A DNA stretch of 55,033 nucleotides, from positions 1 to 55,033 of the forward strand of contig JADFXU010000010.1 of NCBI GenBank assembly GCA_015233365.1, read 5' to 3'. Shown here piece by piece: positions 18,497 through 26,790 of the stretch. Origin of the DNA: Nitrospirota bacterium. Its GTDB lineage: Bacteria; Nitrospirota; Thermodesulfovibrionia; Thermodesulfovibrionales; Dissulfurispiraceae. The stretch's first letter is position 1, and every line of letters starts with the position of its first letter. The notes under the pieces were generated by a model that was given only the letters and a program-made list of their open reading frames with translations, was not told the origin of the DNA and did no database searches. Position numbers and translations under genes: made by a program.

Positions 18497-19294
18497 TTAT
18501 TCAGTGTCCGGCAGGCGGATCACATACTCGTATGGAGGCGTTACGTTAGCAATCAATGCCGGATTCAGCTCCTTAATCATGCGGACGGTAGTATTATAAG
18601 TTCCGGCAATCGCACTCAGACTGACTGACTTGTCAGTTACTATTTCGATGTATTCCGGCCAATCGCCGGTCATTTCCGAATGAGAAGTGAGGCCGTACTT
18701 TTCGGGATCCTGGGCAACGTCAGAGGCTGCCATGAATTTGGCCATATAGCGGTCCACTACCCGGGGAAGGTGCGGCGTCTTATATCTTCTGAGCAGGCGT
18801 CTGATTTTTCCATCTCCGGCATTGTATGCAGCAAGTGCAATATCCCAGGCACCAAACATGTTATACAAATCTTTGAAATAACTGGCAGCCGCATAGGTTG
18901 ATTTTTCCGGATCTTTTCGCTCGTCCACATAGCGGTCTATCCTTAATCCATACTTTCTTGCCGTCCCTTTTACGAATTGCCAGAGACCGACTGCGTCACC
19001 CCTGCCAACCGACAAAGGAGAGAACCCGCTCTCTATAAGCGGCAGGTAGGCCAAATCCAGCGGTATCTCTTTTTCACTGAAGATGTCGGTTATGACATCA
19101 ATATACTTCTGCGATTCGGCGAGCCTCTTTTCAAATGCCTCCGGTACTTTCTCCGTAAAAAATTGCAATGCCCTGTCATACATCTTGCTGGTAGGTGCTT
19201 TGTCTTTTATCACATGAAGTCCTTCACCGGCAAAAACAAATGCCGGCAATGACAAGGACAGCAACAACAATATCAGAATAAATAATTTTTTCAT
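18497..19294 (-). CDS. Periplasmic lytic transglycosylase (SLT domain)
   Basis: 265 residues with a signal peptide (MKKLFILILLLLSLSLP, cleavage near AFA). The SLT fold follows: catalytic E88 in LPLIESGFSP, then GLWQFV, LAAYNAGDGKI and a short C-terminal extension. It cleaves peptidoglycan to anhydromuropeptides. It is related to MltD but lacks LysM repeats; a longer LysM-bearing paralogue is at 52085-53542. Its presence supports a diderm cell envelope. Confidence 0.92.
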   Translation of the reverse strand: MKKLFILILLLLSLSLPAFVFAGEGLHVIKDKAPTSKMYDRALQFFTEKVPEAFEKRLAESQKYIDVITDIFSEKEIPLDLAYLPLIESGFSPLSVGRGDAVGLWQFVKGTARKYGLRIDRYVDERKDPEKSTYAAASYFKDLYNMFGAWDIALAAYNAGDGKIRRLLRRYKTPHLPRVVDRYMAKFMAASDVAQDPEKYGLTSHSEMTGDWPEYIEIVTDKSVSLSAIAGTYNTTVRMIKELNPALIANVTPPYEYVIRLPDTE

Positions 19295-19413
19295 TGTTTA
19301 TCACCTCTGCTTTCTGTATTCGGTCGAATGGGAACGTAAAGACTCTGACGAAATTTTATGTTAATTTAACTTCAACAACTATAGCATATTTGAACAAATT
19401 TTAAAAGTCTATT

Positions 19414-19427
19414 AACCCAATTGGGTT
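19414..19427. promoter_or_regulatory. 14-bp perfect palindrome AACCCAATTGGGTT
   Basis: A perfect palindrome 48 bases before the ATG of the 176-residue gene, just upstream of a CATAAT sequence. It sits between two divergent genes and could be an operator for either. Confidence 0.35.
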
Positions 19428-19474
19428 TAATAGTGCATAATATAAAATTACAGGAAATCAGGAGGCAGCTACAA

Positions 19475-20005
19475 ATGAGCGGTTCGAATATCGGCGGATA
19501 CAAGAAGAAATATGAGTATATAAATGAATTCCTGTTCTTTGTAATAAGACCTGATCAAAGCGGAAGCAAGGGTGCATATATCTACTGTTCAGGGGCTGAT
19601 TTATTCCGGTTTCTTCCTATTACAAAGGGACGGCACGGCCTGGATTCAAATCCCGCCATGCGCGGGCTTCAATTGGTTAATATCGGTGTCAGGGAAATGG
19701 CTTTATCGCACGGAGTAACTATAAAACCTGTTCCGGGTGATTGCGCCGGCATAGCTCCCACAAGCGGAGGATGGTATTCGGAGCGTTTGCTGATGGAAAA
19801 CGCTCCGGAATCCTTTCCAGAGGAAGTGATCAATTACGGCGTCATCAATCTTGTAAAAAAAATCATCAAGGCTTGTACTCTGACGGATGCTGCACCCGAA
19901 ACGCGCGTTGAGCCGGAGGAACTTCAAAGCTTCCTTGAGGGCCTGTGCAGTAAATATCAGGGCAACTTTGATCTAATAGAAAAAAGGCGGCGCAAGAAGG
20001 AATAG
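19475..20005 (+). CDS. Uncharacterised 176-residue protein
   Basis: Start chosen at the ATG with AGGAGG at 19460-19465; a longer in-frame TTG at 19421 lies in a palindrome and has no ribosome site. The product is soluble, begins MSGSNIGGYKKKYEYI, has a short mixed segment (FFVIRPDQSGSKGAYIYC) and ends in a basic tail EKRRRKKE. No known domain is recognised. It lies upstream of recQ on the same strand with 56 bases between. Confidence 0.65.
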   Translation: MSGSNIGGYKKKYEYINEFLFFVIRPDQSGSKGAYIYCSGADLFRFLPITKGRHGLDSNPAMRGLQLVNIGVREMALSHGVTIKPVPGDCAGIAPTSGGWYSERLLMENAPESFPEEVINYGVINLVKKIIKACTLTDAAPETRVEPEELQSFLEGLCSKYQGNFDLIEKRRRKKE

Positions 20006-20061
20006 CAGCCGTCAATATCAAATTACAGCAACTTAAACTCTACGTGTTAAAATAAACATAC

Positions 20062-21912
20062 ATGGCCGGCAACAATATGCACGATGAAGCTACGATATTT
20101 GATGTCCTGAAGACAGTCTTCGGTTTCAGGGCATTCCGTCCCAACCAGGAATCCATTATCACGAGTATTCTCGATGGCCGCGATGTGTTTGCTGTGATGC
20201 CTACAGGGGGCGGGAAATCCCTGTGCTATCAGCTGCCTGCCACCGTGATGCCGGGTACCGCGGTTGTGATCAGTCCTCTTATCTCTCTGATGAAAGACCA
20301 GGTGGATGCCGCAGTTGAGAACGGGATATCCGCGGCCTTCATGAACAGCTCGATGACTGCAGACGAGGTTGCCGATGTTTACCGTTTGTTGCAGTACAAC
20401 AAGTTGAATCTGCTCTATATCGCTCCCGAGAGATTTGCCATGCGGCACTTTCTTGAGAGGCTGAAGAGTTCGGCAGTCTCTTTTTTTGCGATAGACGAAG
20501 CCCACTGCATATCCGAATGGGGTCATGATTTTCGTCCGGACTATCTTGGTCTTTCTCTCATACCGGAGATGTTTGAGAATGTGCCGGTTGCTGCTTTTAC
20601 GGCAACCGCCACGCAAAGGGTGCAGGAAGATATAATCAATAAAATCGGTCTCAGAAGGCCGCACATTGTCCGCGCATCCTTTAACCGTCCGAACCTTTTC
20701 TACGAGGTAAAATTAAAATCGAAGGTGGGACCTCAGATACTCGAGTTTCTCGGGGAACATCCCGGCGAAGCCGGTATCATCTACAGGACGACACGGGAGT
20801 CGGTCATGGAGACGGCAGACTTTCTGAAATCAAAGGGAATCGCAGCCCTGCCTTACCATGCCGGTCTGTCCTCTGAAGAGCGAAAAAAGAACCAGGAGGC
20901 GTTCAACAAGGATGAGATACAGGTCATTGTAGCAACCATCGCCTTCGGCATGGGCATTGATAAATCCAATGTCCGTTTTGTTATCCATGCCGACCTTCCC
21001 AGGAATATCGAAGGCTATTACCAGGAAACCGGACGGGCCGGGAGGGACGGAGGCGCCGCACGCTGCCTGCTTTTTTTCGGCAGGGGTGATGTACCCAAAA
21101 TACGGTATTTCATTGACAGGATAACGGATGAAGGGGACCGTTTAATTGCGATGGGGAAACTTAACAAAATGATCGGATATGCATCGCATAACGTATGCAG
21201 AAGGAAACAACTCCTTGGATTTTTTGGAGAGGACTATCCTGCCGACAGTTGCGCTGCCTGCGATATCTGTTCAGGGTCTGTTGAAGAGACAGACATTACG
21301 GTCGAGGCTCAGATTGTAATGTCGGCCATATCAAGGACAGGACAGAGGTTCGGCACCGGCCATGTCGTCGACATAGTGACAGGTGCGGATACAAAGCGTA
21401 TCCGGGAACTCAGGCATAACGAGCTCAAGACTTACGGCGCGGGCAAAGGGAAGGAAAAAACTTACTGGCGGTCTGTTGTTGATGAACTCATTGCACAGGA
21501 AGCGGTCATGCAGGAAGGCGATCCCTATCCAGTGCTGAAGATTACAAAAAGAGGTTCCGCGGTCCTGTTCGGCGGAGAAACGATCATGGCTTTGAGAAAG
21601 CAGGAAGTGAAGGCTAAGGCCGTGCGGGAAAAGAGGGCAGAGTCCGGTGAATACGACAAAGAGCTTTTCGAGAAGCTGCGCAGTGTCCGGAAAAGGCTGG
21701 CAGACGCACATCAGGTGCCTCCCTATATCATATTTTCCGACAAGACGCTCCAGGAGATGTGCAGGAGCTTGCCGTTTACGTCAGCGGATATGCGAAGAGT
21801 CAGCGGGGTAGGCGATATGAAGCTCGAACGTTACGGTAAGGATTTTATTGATGAGATAAGACGATATCTCGACGAAAAACAAGGGACAAACAAATCACCC
21901 GATAAGAATTAA
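20062..21912 (+). CDS. recQ: ATP-dependent DNA helicase RecQ
   Basis: 616 residues, 3'-5' helicase in recombination and replication repair. Walker A TGGGKSLCYQLP is at about residues 48-59 and the DEAH box IDEAHCISEWGHDFRP near 146. Motif VI follows as YYQETGRAGRDG. A zinc-binding RQC region contains CRRKQLLGFFGE and CAACDIC, and the C-terminal HRDC domain spans about residues 535-610 (PPYIIFSDKTLQEM). Domain order and length are those of E. coli RecQ. Confidence 0.96.
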   Translation: MAGNNMHDEATIFDVLKTVFGFRAFRPNQESIITSILDGRDVFAVMPTGGGKSLCYQLPATVMPGTAVVISPLISLMKDQVDAAVENGISAAFMNSSMTADEVADVYRLLQYNKLNLLYIAPERFAMRHFLERLKSSAVSFFAIDEAHCISEWGHDFRPDYLGLSLIPEMFENVPVAAFTATATQRVQEDIINKIGLRRPHIVRASFNRPNLFYEVKLKSKVGPQILEFLGEHPGEAGIIYRTTRESVMETADFLKSKGIAALPYHAGLSSEERKKNQEAFNKDEIQVIVATIAFGMGIDKSNVRFVIHADLPRNIEGYYQETGRAGRDGGAARCLLFFGRGDVPKIRYFIDRITDEGDRLIAMGKLNKMIGYASHNVCRRKQLLGFFGEDYPADSCAACDICSGSVEETDITVEAQIVMSAISRTGQRFGTGHVVDIVTGADTKRIRELRHNELKTYGAGKGKEKTYWRSVVDELIAQEAVMQEGDPYPVLKITKRGSAVLFGGETIMALRKQEVKAKAVREKRAESGEYDKELFEKLRSVRKRLADAHQVPPYIIFSDKTLQEMCRSLPFTSADMRRVSGVGDMKLERYGKDFIDEIRRYLDEKQGTNKSPDKN

Positions 21913-22003
21913 CGAACAATTCCACGAGCGTAAATTGCGTAAGGTGGTATTTAAGGTGATGACATTTTTAGCGCAAGTACTGATTATGAATGTGAAAATT
22001 CTC

Positions 22004-22032
22004 TTGCAAGGCAATAAGTAATTTGTTATCAT
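22004..22032 (+). promoter_or_regulatory. Predicted sigma70-type promoter of the CheW-CheZ gene
   Basis: TTGCAA at 22004-22009 and TATCAT at 22027-22032 with a 17-base spacer, 21 bases before the ATG. AGAGGAG precedes the start. Confidence 0.5.
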
Positions 22033-22053
22033 CCTTTCTGAGAGGAGAAAAAG

Positions 22054-23238
22054 ATGAAATATATCGGGTTCCTTGTAAACGGCAATGAATATACAGTACC
22101 TATTAATAAGGTCCAGGAGATAATCAATCTCCCCCAAATAACCCAAATGCCCCAATCCCCTCCATATGTTGAAGGCATCACCAACATACGCGGCAAGATA
22201 ATCACCATTGTCAAACTCAGAAAGTTCCTTGGCTTTCCCGATAAAGACGGGCCGCAGAAGGTCATAGTCCTTGCAAGCGGCAGAGTGGCCTTCGGCATCC
22301 TTGTGGACGGCATTACAGGTGTTATCAGCATCGAAGACAGCAATATAGAACATGCTGAAACCTTTATGGACGATACCGGAGAAGCGGTGGACGGAGTAGC
22401 AAAAATAGACGACCGCCTCATTATCATGCTCGACCCCAAGAAAATGATCCCCCATCAGGACATGCATTTTTTCGAGGATGAGATCATCGAATACAAGGAA
22501 GCAGGAGAGGACAAAGTAGAGGTGGTCAAGAAGGTAGAGGGTATCGGCGGCGATATTTTTGTGCGTGAGATTATGGACACCAAGGAATTCTTCAAGAATA
22601 AAGGCATCGCAAAGAATGACCCGCGGGTGACAGTACTTGATGAACTCGTCTGTTTTATGGATGCCCTCGTCAGCCAGGATTTTGAGAAGACCAACGCGTG
22701 CGTGGAGAATATCATCAGTAAAGGGCAGGAGGGATTATACAAGGAACTTGGCAAACTCACGAGGAAACTGCATGACGCCATCCAGGGCTTCAAGGGCATC
22801 AATACGCCGCGCCTGAAAAGCATGACTGTTTCCGATATGCCCAACGCCCTTGACAATCTGCAACTGGTCATCAAGGGGACCGAAGATGCGGCAAACAGGA
22901 CATTGGAGATCGTCGAAAAATACTTTGCCCGGATGAAGGGCTCCAGGGCTGAGATCCAGGGATTCACCGGCAAGCAGGATGCCGTAGACTATATGGAGAA
23001 GTTCAGGGAGGAATTTGAGAAAGACCTCACCGAATTACTGATAATACAGGAGTTCCAGGACCTCACGGGACGTACCCTGAAGCAGGTCATCGGCTTTATG
23101 GAAGAGACGGAAAATGAGATGGTCAAAATAATAGGGACCTTCGGATTAAAGGCTGAGAAGGGTGAAAGGGAAACAAAAATCAGGGAGGAGATCTCTCAGG
23201 AAGGGGTAGACTCCCTGCTCAAGGGGCTTGGCTTCTAG
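22054..23238 (+). CDS. CheW-CheZ fusion protein
   Basis: 394 residues. Residues 1-135 are a CheW domain (VNGNEYTVPINKVQEII, VEGITNIRGKIITIV, FGILVDGITGVISI), the adaptor that binds chemoreceptors and CheA. Residues from about 200 onward match CheZ, the CheY-P phosphatase: a long helical hairpin region (PNALDNLQLVIKGTEDAANR), the active-site helix QEFQDLTGRTLKQ and the C-terminal CheY-docking tail VDSLLKGLGF. In E. coli CheZ the catalytic pair is D143 and Q147 in FQDLTGQ. Here the aspartate is kept (D336) but the glutamine position is R340. No cheA, cheY or receptor gene lies nearby. The assignment is firm; the catalytic competence is doubtful. Confidence 0.88.
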   Translation: MKYIGFLVNGNEYTVPINKVQEIINLPQITQMPQSPPYVEGITNIRGKIITIVKLRKFLGFPDKDGPQKVIVLASGRVAFGILVDGITGVISIEDSNIEHAETFMDDTGEAVDGVAKIDDRLIIMLDPKKMIPHQDMHFFEDEIIEYKEAGEDKVEVVKKVEGIGGDIFVREIMDTKEFFKNKGIAKNDPRVTVLDELVCFMDALVSQDFEKTNACVENIISKGQEGLYKELGKLTRKLHDAIQGFKGINTPRLKSMTVSDMPNALDNLQLVIKGTEDAANRTLEIVEKYFARMKGSRAEIQGFTGKQDAVDYMEKFREEFEKDLTELLIIQEFQDLTGRTLKQVIGFMEETENEMVKIIGTFGLKAEKGERETKIREEISQEGVDSLLKGLGF

Positions 23239-23268
23239 TGGTTAGAGAGATTTAACAGGTGACATTGG

Positions 23269-23496
23269 ATGGAGATTAAATTTTCACGGCATGCCAAAAG
23301 GAGAGCAAAACTTTACGGGATTCCCGAATCAGTAGTAACCGGCATCTTAGCTGGTGTAAAAATGCGTCAAGGCGAACACGAGATTATAAAAAATGTGGCC
23401 GGCTTTAAGTATCCTCTGAAGATTGTCGTGACAGTTGAAAAGGATGTTATACTGGTAATAACAACCTATCCGCTGAAAAAGGGGAAGAAAAAATGA
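23269..23496 (+). CDS. DUF4258 small protein, probable toxin partner
   Basis: 75 residues starting EIKFSRHAKRRAKLYGI, the DUF4258 signature (an RHAxxR-type motif of RelE/BrnT-like small proteins), and ending ITTYPLKKGKKK. It overlaps the DUF2283 gene by 4 bases (ATGA). These two families often occur as an adjacent pair and are proposed toxin-antitoxin modules; activity is inferred only. Confidence 0.8.
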   Translation: MEIKFSRHAKRRAKLYGIPESVVTGILAGVKMRQGEHEIIKNVAGFKYPLKIVVTVEKDVILVITTYPLKKGKKK

Positions 23497-23717
23497 GAGT
23501 GCATTACGATGACAAAATTGATGCTGTATACATAAAATTGGGGAACAAAAAGCCGGACGGAGTTATTGAGATTTCCGAAGGGGTCAATTTAGATACCACA
23601 TCTGAAAATAAAATAGTAGGCATAGAAATTCTCAACGCTTCCAAGAAGATGAACATTAAGACTATTCTCTCTTATGAACTTGAGCTTGACAGGAAATTGA
23701 TTCGAAAAACAGCCTAA
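23493..23717 (+). CDS. DUF2283 small protein, probable antitoxin partner
   Basis: 74 residues with the DUF2283 pattern MRVHYDDKIDAVYIKL, then EISEGVNLD and IVGIEILNAS. It is translationally coupled to the DUF4258 gene. It is presumed to be the antitoxin or regulator of the pair. Confidence 0.82.
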   Translation: MRVHYDDKIDAVYIKLGNKKPDGVIEISEGVNLDTTSENKIVGIEILNASKKMNIKTILSYELELDRKLIRKTA

Positions 23718-23738
23718 TGCAACAAAGAGGCAAGAAAC

Positions 23739-23948
23739 ATGTTAAGCACAGTTACTGCTAAATACACCAGAATCAGTTCAGGCTACATGGGACAACTCAT
23801 AGAATGGCCTGAAGTGATTACCGAAGGCAAAACGCTGGCAAAGTGCAGGGAAATGCTCAAAGACGCTCTCAACGAAATGATAAAGGCTTATCGCCAGCAG
23901 AAAAAAGAAATTCCAACCGGCATGGCTCTCCTGGAACAATACCAGTAG
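23739..23948 (+). CDS. HicB-like antitoxin without a recognisable HicA
   Basis: 69 residues: TAKYTRISSGYMGQLIEWPE, then TEGKTLAKCREMLKDALNEM, the partial RNase-H fold of HicB-type antitoxins. It follows the DUF2283 gene by 21 bases. The 190 bases after it contain several stops in all plus-strand frames and no clear HicA, so it is a solitary antitoxin or part of the preceding pair. Confidence 0.78.
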   Translation: MLSTVTAKYTRISSGYMGQLIEWPEVITEGKTLAKCREMLKDALNEMIKAYRQQKKEIPTGMALLEQYQ

Positions 23949-24136
23949 AAACTTTGTAAGCAGGCTGGTTTGAAACCGAAGTATTAATCGCGCCTTAACC
24001 AAGTTTTCCCGATCTTCCACGGAATAAACATAAAAATTAAGTGGTTACGAGCCTCGCAGCAAAAGTGGTCTTAAAAATACTTCACACAACTGCGGAAGAG
24101 CATTTATAATACCCGTGTATATAATGGGGGTTAGGC

Positions 24137-24469
24137 ATGGGTAGAAAACAAAGGATAACATTCAGAAAGGTCCAGCCGAAAAAAGCCGGCGAGAACAAAA
24201 CCGCAGCTGACATCATCAAGGAATTAAAGGAGGGCAGCGCTTCACCTTCCGATTACAGGGAGCAGTCGCTGAAAATCCATGGCCTGATCTGCGCCAAATG
24301 CGGAAGAGAGTTCGATTTTAAAAACCGGCATCTTCTTACGGTCCACCATAAAGACGGAAATCATCATAACAACCCCCCTGACGGTTCAAATTGGGAGAAC
24401 CTCTGCATTTATTGCCATGACGACGAGCACAGCAGGGGGCTCCTCGGAGATTATCTGAAGGGGAAATGA
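24137..24469 (+). CDS. YajD-like HNH nuclease
   Basis: 110 residues. A zinc site CAKCGREF is followed by LLTVHHKDGNHHNNPPDG, NLCIYCHDDEH and a short tail. The HH and H residues with the CxxC pairs form the HNH beta-beta-alpha metal fold. The family resembles E. coli YajD, whose cellular role is unclear. The ATG at 24137 follows GGGGGTTAGGC, a weak ribosome site. Confidence 0.88.
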   Translation: MGRKQRITFRKVQPKKAGENKTAADIIKELKEGSASPSDYREQSLKIHGLICAKCGREFDFKNRHLLTVHHKDGNHHNNPPDGSNWENLCIYCHDDEHSRGLLGDYLKGK

Positions 24470-24481
24470 CGGAGTGTGGTA

Positions 24482-24775
24482 ATGGAAAAAAAAGACAATA
24501 AAGAAAGCATGCGGGTTTTCAACTTGCGTCGGGACCGGGAACTCCTGGCTATAGCGGTAACGCTATGTTTACTTTTATTTCTTGCATTGCTCCATCGCCG
24601 CCCCGACCTGCTGGGAACATTCTCGAAGAACAGCATCGTTGGAGCGCAGATTATGAGTCTCTCCGCATTTATCGGGTTTTCTGTTTTTAACTGGAGATGC
24701 CCCTCATGCAACAAATATCTGGGCCCCGATATCAACAGGCGCATATGCAATAAGTGCGGGACCAGGTTGCGGTAA
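24482..24775 (+). CDS. Small membrane protein with C-terminal zinc ribbon
   Basis: 97 residues from the ATG at 24482 (GGAG 7 bases upstream); an in-frame GTG at 24476 is less likely. Two hydrophobic segments (ELLAIAVTLCLLLFLALL and IMSLSAFIGFSVFNW) are followed by CPSCNKYLGPDI and ICNKCGTRL, a two-CxxC zinc ribbon facing the cytoplasm. It lies 13 bases after the HNH gene. Function unknown. Confidence 0.75.
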   Translation: MEKKDNKESMRVFNLRRDRELLAIAVTLCLLLFLALLHRRPDLLGTFSKNSIVGAQIMSLSAFIGFSVFNWRCPSCNKYLGPDINRRICNKCGTRLR

Positions 24776-25226
24776 CCACTTAGCAAATCCATTTTTCAGC
24801 GCCGCATCAATACATTGTATTATCTATAATCCTTACGCATTGCTACTGCTATATCAGTATTCTGGGGACATAGCTCATCTCACAAGTTTCTTCCTCTAAC
24901 GCGCATCGATAAGCAACGCTGAGAAATGAATGGTTCATCTGGAAGCCAACAGTTTCACAATTCTGCAACTGACGAGAATTTTGTCCCGAAACATGCGTCC
25001 CGTGAGAAGAGAGGACAAAGCGTGCTATTAGACGGCCTTGTGGCTTCGGCGATCATCGGCGGTGTCTGTTTCTTTTGAAAATCAACGGAAGAAGGCTCAG
25101 TAAGGGGAAAAATCAGTTATGTCCCGAATTGCGCACTGACCGGTAAATGTCTGTCCTGTTCTGATGAAAAAATAGGCAGAAAACAGTATTAATTTATGGA
25201 AAATATACGGTAGTATTTCTTAAACT
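24776..25226. other. Gene-poor stretch of about 450 bases
   Basis: No convincing gene. A very short GTG-started frame at 25020-25076 reads LLDGLVASAIIGGVCFF but lacks a good ribosome site. The phrase TTCTGGGGACATAG near 24861 and ATGTCCCGAATTGCGCACTGAC near 25119 look like scars that often flank insertion sequences, so the stretch is probably decayed accessory DNA. Confidence 0.4.
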
Positions 25227-25490
25227 ATGGCCATGGACAGAGAACAAAGAGAACATGCTTTTAGTCAGAAATTGGCTGGTGAAGTTGCCCAAAACAAAGA
25301 TGCCATAACCGAAATCCTTAATAGCAGTAAAGTCGGGCAGTGTGGTGGTAAGTGCAAAGGTTTCAATGAAGCGAATTTTAGTGACTTATGCCCAGAATGT
25401 CTACAGGCACTTGGAACCGTTACTGACGAAATATTCTCTGTATCAGACGAAACGAGGGTACCCGGGGATGTTATGAACAGTCGGGATTGA
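25227..25490 (+). CDS. Possible 87-residue protein with CxxxC and CPEC motifs
   Basis: Open frame starting MAMDREQREHAFSQKL with CGGKCKG near residue 39 and LCPECLQAL near residue 54, a pattern that could bind one metal ion. There is no recognised family and only a weak ribosome site. The second ATG at 25233 may be the start. It lies in the accessory stretch and could be decayed. Confidence 0.45.
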   Translation: MAMDREQREHAFSQKLAGEVAQNKDAITEILNSSKVGQCGGKCKGFNEANFSDLCPECLQALGTVTDEIFSVSDETRVPGDVMNSRD

Positions 25491-25534
25491 AAATGGGGAT
25501 AGACATTGCGATGGAATAAGGCGAAAAATTAGTT

Positions 25535-25563
25535 TTGACTGAAACGGTACAATGACATACAAA
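25535..25563 (+). promoter_or_regulatory. Predicted sigma70-type promoter of the hexapeptide-repeat gene
   Basis: TTGACT at 25535-25540 and TACAAA at 25558-25563 with a 17-base spacer, 43 bases before the ATG at 25606. Confidence 0.5.
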
Positions 25564-25605
25564 ATTGCTAATAGAATTGCAAACGCATAAAAAAGGAAAA
25601 CTAAA

Positions 25606-26265
25606 ATGATAAAGAAATACGAAATAACAGACGAAACAATGAGAAGTGAAAATGGAACTGGAAAAGAAATACCATTACACAGAATCCGAGCATTAAAGCA
25701 TTTTGGGAATGTAACAAAAGGTGATTTTGGAGGCTGGATACAAGAAGAATATAACTTGTCACACGAAGGCAACTGTTGGGTTGCTGATGACGCAATAGTT
25801 TATAGCAATGCAAAGGTTTTTGATGACGCAATAGTTTATGGCAATGCAAAGGTTTTTGATGAAGCAATGGTTTATGGCGATGCAAGGGTTTTTGATGAAG
25901 CAATAGTTTATGGCAATGCAAGGGTTTTTGATGAAGCAAGAGTTTATGGCAATGCAAAGATTTTTGAATATGTAAGGATTTATGGTAAAGCACAGATTTA
26001 TGACAATGCAAAAGTTTTTGGTGGGCCAACCGTTTTTGATTTTGCAAGAGTTTTTAATGAAGCACGAGTTTTTGGTATTGCACGTGTTTGTGGTAAAGCA
26101 AGGGTTTATGGCAATGCACAAGTTTTTGATTATACAAAGGTTCTTGAAAATGCGATAGTTTGTGATGAAGCAAAGGTTTCTGGTAATGCAATAGTTTCCG
26201 GTAATGGAACAGTATCCGGCAAAAAAGAGGTTTTTGGAGACGAAAAAATTTATGGTAACGATTAA
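25606..26265 (+). CDS. Left-handed beta-helix (hexapeptide repeat) protein, YdcK/phage-like
   Basis: 219 residues. The N-terminal 60 residues (YEITDETM, IRALKHFGNVTKGDFGGWI, NLSHEGNCWV) match a small domain found in phage and YdcK-like proteins. From residue 61 to the end there are about 13 repeats of 12 residues, each two hexads of the form VYGNAR-VFDEAR, the rule for a left-handed beta-helix. The gene is clearly AT-rich and has many near-identical 36-base DNA repeats, signs of recent horizontal transfer. It probably acts as a structural or surface-binding protein; no catalytic residues are evident. Confidence 0.8.
   Translation: MIKKYEITDETMRSENGTGKEIPLHRIRALKHFGNVTKGDFGGWIQEEYNLSHEGNCWVADDAIVYSNAKVFDDAIVYGNAKVFDEAMVYGDARVFDEAIVYGNARVFDEARVYGNAKIFEYVRIYGKAQIYDNAKVFGGPTVFDFARVFNEARVFGIARVCGKARVYGNAQVFDYTKVLENAIVCDEAKVSGNAIVSGNGTVSGKKEVFGDEKIYGND
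25786..26262 (+). repeat. 36-base coding tandem repeats
   Basis: Units of 36 bases (for example GTTTATGGCAATGCAAAGG followed by TTTTTGATGAAGCAATA) repeat in frame. The first five are nearly identical at the DNA level and the later ones diverge. This gradient is typical of expansion by slippage or unequal exchange. Confidence 0.8.
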
Positions 26266-26545
26266 ATTTTATAACTGTGCGGACCTGGGGTCAGCCTGTT
26301 GATTATTGACTTTTGGAACCTGACTGAACAGTTTGCGCCCGTTTTTTCAAACAATTACGGATTGTGCCCCGCAGAATTCTCAGGATGATCGTTTGCGTCG
26401 ACTCCTGTGAACAAGCGACGGCAGTTGGGCCCTCTTATTTTTTGCGGGGTTGAAAGTAAAACAACCAGTCGAAGATCGTCGCACGCCGCGCATTTCCTGG
26501 TGAAGTTTGTTTTTCTGATGAATTGCTTGAAAGATGCGCTTGACT
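26266..26545. other. Gene-poor stretch of 280 bases
   Basis: No supported gene. CTGGGGTCAGCCTGTTGATT near 26286 resembles the flank often left next to REP-associated or IS200-type transposases, suggesting a lost mobile element. An open frame at 26407-26604 on the plus strand overlaps the YwbE gene antisense and is judged spurious. Confidence 0.35.
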
Positions 26546-26743
26546 TTAACCGTCAGATATCTTTTTTACCCGTCCCACTTCTCCACTTTCCAGACGGACT
26601 TTAATGCCATGGGGATGCGTGGGTGAATTAGTTAAAATATCTTTTACCACCCCGTCAGTCAGTTTTCCTGTCCGCTGGTCTTTTTTCAGGACTATTGAAA
26701 CATGTAATCCCGGCTTTATATCGTAACGCCTGGTTCCATCCAT
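26546..26743 (-). CDS. YwbE family protein
   Basis: 65 residues starting MDGTRRYDIKPGLHVSIVLK, then DQRTGKLTDGVVKDILTNS and a stretch of small residues HPHGIKVRLESGEVGRV, the complete YwbE/DUF2196 pattern. It is predicted to be a KOW-like small beta-barrel protein of unknown role. GGGAGAGC precedes the ATG. Confidence 0.88.
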   Translation of the reverse strand: MDGTRRYDIKPGLHVSIVLKKDQRTGKLTDGVVKDILTNSPTHPHGIKVRLESGEVGRVKKISDG

Positions 26744-26790
26744 ACTTAGCTCTCCCTAAAAAGCACTAATCTATGCCATTATAACAGACT

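Noticed and set aside
23949-24136. Remnant of hicA after the HicB-like gene
   Set aside because: Translations in the three plus-strand frames show no clear HicA motif; similarity was only wishful.
25020-25076. 18-residue hydrophobic GTG-started frame
   Set aside because: Too short, no convincing ribosome site or neighbouring gene to control; not enough to call a leader peptide.
25786-26262. CRISPR-like array
   Set aside because: The 36-base repeats are contiguous, in frame, with no spacers, and encode a regular hexapeptide-repeat protein.
26407-26604. 65-residue plus-strand open frame
   Set aside because: No ribosome site, no recognisable family, and its end is antisense to the well-supported YwbE gene.
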